NCBI GenBank assembly: GCA_018383975.1 | Contig: JAHAZT010000064.1 | Location: 1-37,983 of the forward strand | Source of the DNA: Eubacteriales bacterium | GTDB lineage: Bacteria > Bacillota > Clostridia > Oscillospirales > CAG-272 | Length of the DNA: 37,983 nt | Reading direction: 5' to 3' | In this document: one piece after another, positions 9,021 through 17,572 of the stretch | Layout: the number at the start of each line of letters is the position of its first letter | Position numbering within the stretch: position 1 is the first letter of the stretch | Notes under the pieces: generated by a model | What the model was told of the DNA's origin: nothing | What the model saw: only the letters and a program-made list of their open reading frames with translations | Databases searched by the model: none | Program-made: the position numbers and the translations under genes

Positions 9021-9965
9021 ATGAAAAATATAAAGGGAAGTCTTATATTGCTCATTACCGCACTTATATGGGGAACGGCCTTCGTCGCGCAGACGTCGGC
9101 GTCCGGAACGGTGAATGCGTTCACCTTCAATATGGGAAGATCTGTTGTTGCGGCAATGTTTTTGATTATTGTCATCGGTGTCAGAAAGCTGATATATATA
9201 AAGAAGAAGCCGACGGGGGACAACGTATATTCGCGCAGGCAGACGGTTGTCGGCGGAATTATATGCGGAATGATACTTTTTGCCGCAAATAATTTTCAGC
9301 AGTTCGGTATAGGAATGTATCCGGAAGGCGTTGCAGCTTCGGGAAGAGCCGGATTTTTAACTGCGACATACGTCGTTATGGTTTCCGTTGCGGCGATATT
9401 TTTCGGGAAAAAGCCGCATCCTCTCGTCTGGGTGTCCGCTGTCGGCTGTATAGGCGGAATGTATATGCTTTGTCTTTCGGGCGGCATTTCGGGCGTATAT
9501 AAGGCAGATATTTTCCTGCTCGTCTGTGCTGTTTGTTATACGGCGCATATAATCGCGATATCACGCTTTCCGCTTGCGGACGGACTTGTGTTTTCGCTTA
9601 TTCAGTTTGCCGTTTGCGGCGTACTTTCGGGAATTGCCATGGCGGTTTCGGGCGTCGGCGACATTTCGGCTTTGCTTTCTGTCAAGTTTGAACTGTTTTT
9701 TGCCGGTGTTATGTCAAGCGGAATTGCATATACGCTTCAGATACTCGGTCAGAAATATGCAGAACCTGCCGTTGCGTCGATTGTTCTCAGCCTTGAGTCC
9801 GTATTTTCCGCGCTTGCGGGCTGGGTCGTATTGAATGAAAGACTGACAAACAGAGAACTGATAGGCTGTGCTTTGGTTTTTATATCTGTTATGCTTGCAC
9901 AGATGCCGAGCTTTTTTGTCACAAAACGGACGCAAAAAGAATGTGAAAACGAGAAAACAGCATAA
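9021..9965 (+). CDS. EamA/DMT-family transporter
   Basis: GSLILLITALIWGTAFVAQTSAS; duplicated 10-TM-like hydrophobic pattern. Confidence 0.88.
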   Translation: MKNIKGSLILLITALIWGTAFVAQTSASGTVNAFTFNMGRSVVAAMFLIIVIGVRKLIYIKKKPTGDNVYSRRQTVVGGIICGMILFAANNFQQFGIGMYPEGVAASGRAGFLTATYVVMVSVAAIFFGKKPHPLVWVSAVGCIGGMYMLCLSGGISGVYKADIFLLVCAVCYTAHIIAISRFPLADGLVFSLIQFAVCGVLSGIAMAVSGVGDISALLSVKFELFFAGVMSSGIAYTLQILGQKYAEPAVASIVLSLESVFSALAGWVVLNERLTNRELIGCALVFISVMLAQMPSFFVTKRTQKECENEKTA

Positions 9966-9970
9966 AATAA

Positions 9971-10005
9971 AACAAGGAAATCCGAAAGGATTTCCTTGTT
10001 TTTAT
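9971..10005. terminator. Terminator between convergent genes (probably bidirectional)
   Basis: aacaaggaaatcc-gaaa-ggatttccttgtt then ttt; perfect stem. Confidence 0.85.
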
Positions 10006-10018
10006 CTGAAAAATAAAA

Positions 10019-11476
10019 TTATACGTTGATTTTTTCCGCGAGGTATTTCATCACTAGCTCCCGTTCATTGAACGGGATTTTTTTGCCGTTTATAAGCTGA
10101 TAATTTTCGTGACCCTTTCCCGCAAGAAGAACGATATCTCCGGCTTCCGAAATTTCAACGGCGTATTTTATCGCATTCTCTCTGCTCGGAAATTTTATAT
10201 AAGGCACGGTGACGTTTCCGGCAATTTCATCAATTATTTTTTCGGGACTTTCGGTATCCGGATTATCGCTTGTTATGATGCAGAAATCGGCGTGTGACGC
10301 CGCTTTGCCGAGGTCGCGACGGCGCAGTTGTGTACGACAGCCGACAGAGCCGAAAAGGCAGATAAGCCGCAACGGCGAACATTCTTTTAGCGCGTCGATT
10401 GCTTTTTCAAGGCTTTCGCCGTTGTGGGCATAGTCGATAACGAACATCGCGCTGCCGGGAACCGATACCGTTTCAAACCTGCCGGGTACGGAGACCGTCG
10501 GAAGCGCGTCGGCGCAGGCTTTGACGTTCACCCCGAGCAGGGAGCAGGCTGCGATTGCCGCAAGAGAATTATAAACCGAAAAATCGCTCGGAAACGGTAT
10601 GCAGGCGGGAGTCTGCGTGCCGCCGTGGCTCACCATAAACCCCTTGCCGAGAGCATTTTCAAGAGAAGAAAGCTCCGAAGCGCGAAAATCGCTTTCGGAA
10701 TTTATCGAATAGGTTATAATCTTTCCTTTTGCCGCCGCCGAAAATTCATTATAAAATGCGTCATCGGCATTCAGTACGGCACGCTCCGAGAGCGAAAAGA
10801 GCGCCTTTTTGCAGTTTTTATAGTTTTCAAAATCGGGATGCTCACCGGGGCCGATATGATCGGGATAGAGATTTGTCATCACGGTGGCAAAAAACGGTAT
10901 TCCGCGCACTCTGCCCATAAGCATTGCCTGAGAGGAAACCTCAATGGCGGCACATTCGCAACCGAAGTCTGCCATTTCACGAAGCGCACGGAACAGCTCA
11001 TAGCTTTCCGGAGTGGTATTTTCCGTCGGTCGGTGACTCTTTCCGAAGGCTATTCCGCATGTGCCGATAAGTCCCGTTTTTATGCCGGACGACTCAAGAA
11101 TGTGGCGCACCATATGTGCAACCGTTGATTTCCCCTTTGTTCCCGTTATGCCGATTATCTTGATTTCCTTTTCCGGATGAGAGAAAAACTCTGCGGAAAC
11201 GTCAGCAAGCGCGGCGCGGCAGTCATCTGTTATAATCTGAACGGCGTCGGACGGGAGGGGAAGCTCTTTTTCGCAAAGAAACACCCTCGCGCCTTTGTCA
11301 TACGCGCTCCGCGCATAATTATGACCATCTGTCCGAGTACCCCTTATGCAGACGAAAAGCGAGCCGTCGCCTGCATTATTTGAATTGTAGCAAACAGAGC
11401 TGATTTCCGTTTCGGCTGGGAAATCCGTTCGGCACGGAATGTTTTTCAGAAGCGATGAAAGCCTTTTCATTTGCAC
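10019..11476 (-). CDS. murE: UDP-N-acetylmuramyl-tripeptide synthetase (MurE-like Mur ligase)
   Basis: GITGTKGKSTVAHMVRHIL P-loop; TTPESYELFRAL; EVSSQAMLMGRV; specificity-loop region TSDNPDTESP. Confidence 0.85.
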   Translation of the reverse strand: MQMKRLSSLLKNIPCRTDFPAETEISSVCYNSNNAGDGSLFVCIRGTRTDGHNYARSAYDKGARVFLCEKELPLPSDAVQIITDDCRAALADVSAEFFSHPEKEIKIIGITGTKGKSTVAHMVRHILESSGIKTGLIGTCGIAFGKSHRPTENTTPESYELFRALREMADFGCECAAIEVSSQAMLMGRVRGIPFFATVMTNLYPDHIGPGEHPDFENYKNCKKALFSLSERAVLNADDAFYNEFSAAAKGKIITYSINSESDFRASELSSLENALGKGFMVSHGGTQTPACIPFPSDFSVYNSLAAIAACSLLGVNVKACADALPTVSVPGRFETVSVPGSAMFVIDYAHNGESLEKAIDALKECSPLRLICLFGSVGCRTQLRRRDLGKAASHADFCIITSDNPDTESPEKIIDEIAGNVTVPYIKFPSRENAIKYAVEISEAGDIVLLAGKGHENYQLINGKKIPFNERELVMKYLAEKINV

Positions 11477-11490
11477 ATCCTTTTATGTAT

Positions 11491-12222
11491 TTATGTGTCG
11501 TATATGCCGTCAAAGCCTGTCGGCTCTGCGCCGCAAAGGCTGATTGCATTTTTTGCGAGTACGAAAAGCGAGTCGATGATGATATTCCTTTCCGTCATTT
11601 GATCCTTCGGCAGAAGGGAAAGCTCCGTGCAACCGAGTATGATGGCGTCGCACCCCTTCGACGCAAGTTCATCTGCGATTTTATTGAATTTGCGCATATC
11701 GGGCGCAGCTGACGCTTTTATGCTCTTATAGATTATTTCCATAAGCTCCTTTTGCGCGGGCTCGCCCGGAGTGACGTATTCCATGCCGAGCCTGTCACAT
11801 TCGTGTTTGTAAGAGCCGGAAAAGATCGTGCCGTCCGTTGCAAGAATACCGACCCTTTTCACGCCTTTTGCTTTGGCGTGCTCCGCCGTTTCGCGGACGA
11901 TATTCAGAACGGGCACGGGGGAGAATGCGTCAAGCTCATCGAAAAAGAAGTGCGCGGTGTTGCATGGAACGGCGATTATTTCCGCACCTGCCGCGGCAAG
12001 CCTGCCGACGTCCTCCTTCATTTTCGGAAGAGGAGAGAGCGGACTTTTTCCCATTATAAAATCCGTTCTGTCCGGCGTTGACGCCCCGCTTACAACAATT
12101 ACATCGAGATGGTCCCTGTCGCAAAGGGCTTTTGTGTGCTCGGTTATCAGCCTGTAAAAATACACGCCGGCAAGCGGTCCGAGTCCGCCCAGAATACCGA
12201 GGACTTTTTTCCGATATGACAT
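11491..12222 (-). CDS. Aspartate/glutamate racemase family protein (aspartate racemase-like)
   Basis: GILGGLGPLAGVYFYRLI N-terminus; both catalytic Cys motifs PCNTAHFF and GCTELSLL. Start trimmed to MSYRKKV at 12222. Confidence 0.85.
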   Translation of the reverse strand: MSYRKKVLGILGGLGPLAGVYFYRLITEHTKALCDRDHLDVIVVSGASTPDRTDFIMGKSPLSPLPKMKEDVGRLAAAGAEIIAVPCNTAHFFFDELDAFSPVPVLNIVRETAEHAKAKGVKRVGILATDGTIFSGSYKHECDRLGMEYVTPGEPAQKELMEIIYKSIKASAAPDMRKFNKIADELASKGCDAIILGCTELSLLPKDQMTERNIIIDSLFVLAKNAISLCGAEPTGFDGIYDT

Positions 12223-12223
12223 T

Positions 12224-13441
12224 TCAAATATCTCCGTTTTTTCTGTATTTTCCGTAATAATGGAAGTTATGCACGGCGACAAAAAACAGTCTTTTCGGGT
12301 TTTTGAGGTCTTTTTTATACCAGAGCGAGGAGAATGATTTTCCGCTCCGGACAAGACTTTTCAGCTTTTTTGTCATTTCTTTGCCGGCATATTTATATAT
12401 AATTGGCTTCGGAACCGTATGCCAGAAAATCTCGTTTTGGCATATTTCGCAGTCGCCGGAAAGCGCGCCGTGACGGTCACAAATTACGGTTTCTGCGATA
12501 TTCTGTCCCGCAGAGGTGACGTAATAATTGCTTCTGCCCTGACGCAGATTGACTTCAAACACCTTGAATTTTCCGTCGCGCACGTCATATTTTATATCAA
12601 AATTGGAAAAGCCCATATAGCCGATCCCGTCCAGAAATTTTATAAGAACGTCCGTAATTTCGGGGTGATTTTCGGTTATGACGGCGGTGTGGTTTCCGAG
12701 TCCTTTCGGCGTATGCTCTTCAAGAAGCACTCGACCGAGGCACGCTTTTTTAACTTTTCCGTCCGTGCCGGAATAGCATGTGAGAACGTACATCATGTCA
12801 TCTCCGCCGGGTATCATATCCTGAATTATGAGCGATTCTTCATAGCCTGCGCCGAAGATTTTTCCTGCAATCGCCTTTGCCTCATCTTCGTTTTTTGCAC
12901 AGTAGACCTTTTTCATTCCGTCAAACGGGTGTTTCCAGTATGACGAGGAATGAGACGGCTTGATTATCACGGGATATGAAAAGCCGAGAGCCTTTTCCGA
13001 GAGCGGGGCGGTGTCGTCGGGACGGAGGATATAAGTTTTCGGATAGGGAATACCGTGCTTTTCGCACATGGAATAAAACGATTCCTTTGTTCCGAGCGTC
13101 CTTGCCGTCTCCGCCGTGACGCAGGGACAGAAATAATATTTTGAAAGCGCGTCGCGGTTGCGGATTATCATTTCGGCATATTCGTCCGTACAGCCGAAGA
13201 GATAAAGCTCGTCTCCGACGTGTTCCTTTGCGAACGCGATGAGAAGAGGAACGGTAACGCCGTCATCGGAGAGTCCTTTCTCTAAAATAAAGTTGACTAT
13301 ATTGCTGTGGTTTGTCGCGCCGAGAGGGTACTTTCCGAAGGCATATGATTTTGCGTTGCAATATTCGGAAAATGCGCGGGCGACGCTATATGAATTCAAG
13401 TCTGCGCCGAGAAGCACAGGCACAATGTTTATGGAGTTCAA
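12224..13441 (-). CDS. ATP-grasp ligase resembling D-aspartate ligase (Asl family of Enterococcus faecium)
   Basis: IVPVLLGADLNSYSVARAF; YPVIIKPSHSSSYW; GFSNFDIKYDVRDGKFKVFEVNLRQGRS ATP-grasp core. TTG start at 13441 with aagagg SD. Confidence 0.75.
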   Translation of the reverse strand: MNSINIVPVLLGADLNSYSVARAFSEYCNAKSYAFGKYPLGATNHSNIVNFILEKGLSDDGVTVPLLIAFAKEHVGDELYLFGCTDEYAEMIIRNRDALSKYYFCPCVTAETARTLGTKESFYSMCEKHGIPYPKTYILRPDDTAPLSEKALGFSYPVIIKPSHSSSYWKHPFDGMKKVYCAKNEDEAKAIAGKIFGAGYEESLIIQDMIPGGDDMMYVLTCYSGTDGKVKKACLGRVLLEEHTPKGLGNHTAVITENHPEITDVLIKFLDGIGYMGFSNFDIKYDVRDGKFKVFEVNLRQGRSNYYVTSAGQNIAETVICDRHGALSGDCEICQNEIFWHTVPKPIIYKYAGKEMTKKLKSLVRSGKSFSSLWYKKDLKNPKRLFFVAVHNFHYYGKYRKNGDI

Positions 13442-13514
13442 AATTAAAAACCTCTTAAAAGCTTTGATAAAGATAGTATATCACAAATTACGGAAAAATA
13501 AATAGCAAAATGAT

Positions 13515-13544
13515 AAAAACGGAGCGAAAATTCACTCCGTTTTT
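13515..13544 (-). terminator. Intrinsic terminator downstream of the metal P-type ATPase
   Basis: aaaaacggagyg stem / loop / cgctccgttttt on minus strand with trailing Ts. Confidence 0.75.
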
Positions 13545-13569
13545 GTTGTTGACCGTTTTCATGATAGAT

Positions 13570-15453
13570 TCATTGCGGATCGCTCTTTATTTTCAATGCT
13601 CTTGTCGCGTTGATTACTGCCAGAACCATTACGCCGACATCGGCAAAAATCGCAATCCACATATTTGCCTTACCTATTGCGCCGAGAACAAGGCATACGA
13701 GCTTGACTGCGAGCGCAAAGGCTATATTTTCCTTCACGATTTTCAGCGTCTTTCCGGATATTTTCATCGCCAGCGCGATTTTTGACGGTTTGTCGTCCAT
13801 AAGCACAACGTCCGCCGCTTCAATTGCCGCGTCGCTTCCGAGCGCACCCATGGCAATTCCTATATCTGCGCGCGAGAGCACGGGAGCATCGTTTATTCCG
13901 TCGCCGACGAACGCCAGCGCTTCGCCCTTTTGTTTTTCGGAAAGGAGCTTTTCAACCTCGCTCACCTTATCTGCGGGGAGAAGCTCGCTTTTTGCAGTGT
14001 CTATTCCGAGGTCGGCGGCGACCTTGTCGGCTGTTGCCTTTGAGTCGCCCGTGAGCATTACGGTTTTTATTCCCGCAGCTTTCAGCGCATTCATCGCCCG
14101 CTTTGAATCGGGCTTGACAACGTCCGAAATGGTGATACAGCCTATATATTTTCCGTCCTTTGCGACATACACAACGGTGCCGTCGTTATGCTCGGAGGTA
14201 ATTTGCGCCCCGCAGAGAGCCATCAGCTTTTTGTTGCCGGCGCAGACGGTGCTGCCGTCGACAGTCGCGCTGACGCCGTGTCCGGCTATTTCTTTTATGT
14301 CGATTGCGTCATTTTGCGGAATTTCCTTTCCGTAAGCCGCTCTGATACTCTGACTTATCGGATGGCTTGACGCGCTTTCCGCAAAAGCGGCAAGACGGAG
14401 CAGGTCATCTTTCGTTATATTGCTTTCGGGATAGACTCCCGTGACCTCAAAAACGCCCTTTGTAAGCGTGCCTGTTTTATCAAAAACGACGTATTTTGTT
14501 TTCGAGAGTGCTTCAAGATAGTTCGACCCTTTGACAAGTATGCCGTTTTTCGATGCGCAACCGATGCCGCCGAAAAAGCTCATCGGAATGGAAATGACGA
14601 GTGCGCACGGGCAGCTTATGACGAGAAACGTAAACGCTCTTGTCAGCCACACCTGCCATGCGGAAGGATTTCCCGCAATGACGTTGAACACCGGAGGAAC
14701 GGCAGCCAGAATGAGTGCGCCTGCGCAGACAATCGGAGTATAATAGCGGGCAAACTTTGTTATAAAGTTTTCGGAGCGGGATTTTTTCATGCTTGAATTT
14801 TCAACGAGGTCGAGGATTTTTGAAGCTGTCGACTCGCCGAAGCTCTTTGTCGTTCTTATGCGGATGACGCCCGTCATATTGACGGAGCCGCTGATGACTT
14901 CATCACCGGTTTTTGCGTCACGCGGAAGGCTTTCGCCTGTCAGCGCACTTGTGTTAAGGGTTGTTTCTCCGCTTTCGATTACACCGTCTATCGGCACTTT
15001 TTCTCCGGGATTTACTGTGATGACGGTGCCTGCTTCGACCTCCGAAGGATCAACACGGACAAGATGCCCGTCCTTTTCGACGTTTGCATAGTCGGGGCGT
15101 ATATCCATAAGAGCGGAAATGCTTTTTCTGCTTTTGCCGACGGCAATGCTTTGAAAAAGCTCTCCTATCTGATAGAAAAGCATAACCGCGACGCCCTCCT
15201 TGAAGTCTCCGAGACCTATCGCACCGACCGTTGCAACTGCCATAAGGAAGTTTTCGTCAAAAACCTGTCCGTGAAAAATTCCCAAAGCGGCTTTTTTCAG
15301 AATGTCATAGCCTATAACAAAATAGGGAACAAGATAAATTGCCGCCATCAGATATTTGTTTATGCTTATGGTTTTGTCAAGGATGATTGCGACGGCGAGA
15401 AGCACGGCTGATGTGATTATTCTGATGAGCACCTGTTTTTGTTTTCTTGTCAT
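13570..15453 (-). CDS. Heavy-metal translocating P1B-type ATPase (Zn/Cd/Co-type) lacking N-terminal HMA domain
   Basis: SCPCALVISIP metal motif, VVFDKTGTLTKGVFEV, GDGINDAPVLSRADIG. Begins directly with a TM region. Confidence 0.93.
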   Translation of the reverse strand: MTRKQKQVLIRIITSAVLLAVAIILDKTISINKYLMAAIYLVPYFVIGYDILKKAALGIFHGQVFDENFLMAVATVGAIGLGDFKEGVAVMLFYQIGELFQSIAVGKSRKSISALMDIRPDYANVEKDGHLVRVDPSEVEAGTVITVNPGEKVPIDGVIESGETTLNTSALTGESLPRDAKTGDEVISGSVNMTGVIRIRTTKSFGESTASKILDLVENSSMKKSRSENFITKFARYYTPIVCAGALILAAVPPVFNVIAGNPSAWQVWLTRAFTFLVISCPCALVISIPMSFFGGIGCASKNGILVKGSNYLEALSKTKYVVFDKTGTLTKGVFEVTGVYPESNITKDDLLRLAAFAESASSHPISQSIRAAYGKEIPQNDAIDIKEIAGHGVSATVDGSTVCAGNKKLMALCGAQITSEHNDGTVVYVAKDGKYIGCITISDVVKPDSKRAMNALKAAGIKTVMLTGDSKATADKVAADLGIDTAKSELLPADKVSEVEKLLSEKQKGEALAFVGDGINDAPVLSRADIGIAMGALGSDAAIEAADVVLMDDKPSKIALAMKISGKTLKIVKENIAFALAVKLVCLVLGAIGKANMWIAIFADVGVMVLAVINATRALKIKSDPQ

Positions 15454-15468
15454 TTGAAATCGCCTCTC

Positions 15469-15684
15469 TTAAATATATATGTCGCAGTCGTTCTCAACTT
15501 TTTTGCAATTTTTCAGAACCTGCTTCATAACGGATTTTTCATCTGCGCCGTCTGCAAAATCGACCTTCATTTTAAGAGTCATAAAACTGACCTGTGCGTC
15601 CTTTACACCGTTTGTATTCCTTGCGGCGTCCTCCATTTTGAGCGCGCAAGCCGCGCAATCTACGTCGATATCATATGTTTTCAT
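15469..15684 (-). CDS. Standalone HMA-like heavy-metal-binding protein
   Basis: 71 aa: MKTYDIDVDCAACALKMEDAARNTNGVKDAQVSFMTLKMKVDF, with CxxC (CAAC). Confidence 0.85.
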   Translation of the reverse strand: MKTYDIDVDCAACALKMEDAARNTNGVKDAQVSFMTLKMKVDFADGADEKSVMKQVLKNCKKVENDCDIYI

Positions 15685-15707
15685 AATTTTTCTCCTTTGA
15701 TTGTTTT

Positions 15708-16073
15708 TTATTCCTCAACGTGCTCCATGCCCATACTGAGCATTGTTCTTACGTGGTCGTCATCGAGCATATAGAAAATGATTTTTCCGTCCCTGCGGAA
15801 GCGGACGAGCTTTGCGTCCTTAAGTATTTTAAGCTGATGACTCACAGCCGACTGGCTTATTCCGAGCAGCTGCGCCATATCGCCGACGCACAGTTCGCTT
15901 TCAAAGAGGGCATATAGTATTCTGATTCTTGTCGAATCGCCGAACACCTTGAAAAGCTCCGCGAGGTCATAAAGATATTCTTCTGCCGGCTGACTGTCAA
16001 GCACCTTTTTCACAACGTCCTCCCTTGCCGCGAGATATTCGCTGTCCTGAACGGTTTTGATTTCCTGCGCCAT
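15708..16073 (-). CDS. ArsR/SmtB-family metalloregulator with alpha-5-type site
   Basis: FKVFGDSTRIRILYALFESELCVGDMAQLLGISQSAVSHQLKILKDAKLV wHTH; C-terminal D-x-H-x10-H-x2-E pattern (DDHVRTMLSMGMEHVEE). Confidence 0.92.
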   Translation of the reverse strand: MAQEIKTVQDSEYLAAREDVVKKVLDSQPAEEYLYDLAELFKVFGDSTRIRILYALFESELCVGDMAQLLGISQSAVSHQLKILKDAKLVRFRRDGKIIFYMLDDDHVRTMLSMGMEHVEE

Positions 16074-16113
16074 TTTGGTTCCTTTCCGATGATTAACTCA
16101 TCTTTTCGTTTGT

Positions 16114-16137
16114 ACATATGTAATTATATTCATATGT
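16114..16137. promoter_or_regulatory. Candidate ArsR/SmtB operator
   Basis: Perfect 7-bp inverted repeat acatatg - 10 nt - catatgt, about 40 bp upstream of the regulator start. Confidence 0.45.
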
Positions 16138-16282
16138 TCATATTTGTCAATAGGTTTTTGAAAAAAAGTGCGAAAAAATTATAAAAAATATATGGTGGGG
16201 AGGTTTGCGGGTTTTTGCTTCGGAAATCCGTAAAAAATAACGCGAAAAAACTCAATATAAGCATATTTCGGAGAGCAAAAGC

Positions 16283-16314
16283 AAAAAATATCCACCCTTT
16301 CGCGGGTGGATATT
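16283..16314 (-). terminator. Intrinsic terminator of aminopeptidase gene
   Basis: aatatccaccc - tttcgc - gggtggatatt, with an A-run on + equal to a U-run on the minus transcript. Confidence 0.8.
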
Positions 16315-16332
16315 TTCGTATATTTGATTTTA

Positions 16333-17559
16333 TCAGAATGCCCAGTTGCCGTCGCGGAAGATGGGATGGATTTTGCCGTCCGCGCCGACAGCGTCGATTG
16401 AAAGATCGGGCGAGCCTATCATAAAATCGACGTGAATCATCGACTCGTTTACGCCGAGCTTGTGACATTCTTCAAGAGTTTTTGTTTCAAATCCGTCGAT
16501 ACAGTTTTCAAAGCCTGCGCCGAGAGCGAGATGACAACATGCGTTTTCGTCGAAAAGTGTATTGAAAAAGGTGACCTCCGAGTTTCTTATAGGTGAATCA
16601 TATGGAACAAGGGCACATTCGCCGAGATATGACGCACCTTCGTCCATTGAGATCATAGAGCGCAAAAGTGCTTCGTTCTTTTCCGCCTTTACGTCTGCGA
16701 CCTTTCCGTCCTTGAACGTAACGGAGAAATTTTCAATAAGCTCGCCTCTGTATGAAAGGGGACGCGTCGCGACGACGGTGCCTTCGGCTTTACCTCTCAT
16801 CGGTGAGGTGAAAACCTCTTCGGAGGGGATATTCGGATTAAAGAGGGTGCCGCCTATTGTGCCTTCCTCGCCGCCGGCAAAAACAGCTTCGGGGATAAGT
16901 CCGACCTTGAAATCGGTGCCGTTTGACGAATGGTAGCGAAGCTCCGTTGCGTGCAGGTCGTTCAAGTATTTACAGCGGTTGTGCAGGTCGGCGTTATGAT
17001 CGTTCCAAGCGGCGACGGGGTCGCTTCCGTCCGCGCGGGAGGTATAAAGTATCATTTCCCAGAGCTTTTCGATTGCGGCACTCTTGTGCAGATGCGGAAA
17101 AACCTTCTTCGCCCATTTTTCGCCCGGAACCGCAGCGATGCACCATTGATACTTATTTTCCATTCTGTCACGAATAGGCTTTATAATCGGATATTGCTTC
17201 TGCTGAACCTCCGCAACCTTCTTCTGATTTATGCCGCGAAGCCCGTCGGGGTCGGCACTTTCAAGATATATCATAGCGGGGAGAGTTTCCGCGCGGTATT
17301 CAAGCTTTTTGATGGCCCATTCTTCAATCTCGGAAAGAACGGAGGTCTTGCAATGGCGATACGTCACCTTTGTCATCGGCTGATAAGACCAGTCGACGGA
17401 GACAAGACGCGCGCCGGCTTTATAGCATTCCTCTGCCACCATTTTTACAAATTCGGGTTGGTCAAGGTCGGCACGGATGACAACGTCCTGTCCCTTTCTG
17501 ACATTTACTCCCTTTCTTGCGATAAGACGCGCATAATTCTGTAAAACTGTTTTTTTCAT
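16333..17559 (-). CDS. Aminopeptidase, M29 (thermophilic metalloprotease) family
   Basis: YARLIARKGVNVRKGQDVVIRADLDQPEFVKMVAEECYKAGARLV; LPEAVFAGGEEGTIGG-type metal-ligand region; NESMIHVDFMIGSPDLSIDAV C-terminus. Confidence 0.9.
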   Translation of the reverse strand: MKKTVLQNYARLIARKGVNVRKGQDVVIRADLDQPEFVKMVAEECYKAGARLVSVDWSYQPMTKVTYRHCKTSVLSEIEEWAIKKLEYRAETLPAMIYLESADPDGLRGINQKKVAEVQQKQYPIIKPIRDRMENKYQWCIAAVPGEKWAKKVFPHLHKSAAIEKLWEMILYTSRADGSDPVAAWNDHNADLHNRCKYLNDLHATELRYHSSNGTDFKVGLIPEAVFAGGEEGTIGGTLFNPNIPSEEVFTSPMRGKAEGTVVATRPLSYRGELIENFSVTFKDGKVADVKAEKNEALLRSMISMDEGASYLGECALVPYDSPIRNSEVTFFNTLFDENACCHLALGAGFENCIDGFETKTLEECHKLGVNESMIHVDFMIGSPDLSIDAVGADGKIHPIFRDGNWAF

Positions 17560-17572
17560 AATTTATCCTTCC

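Noticed and set aside
16130-16468. 112-aa minus ORF between arsR promoter and aminopeptidase
   Set aside because: Spans a terminator and the 3' end of the M29 gene; AT-rich, no motif.
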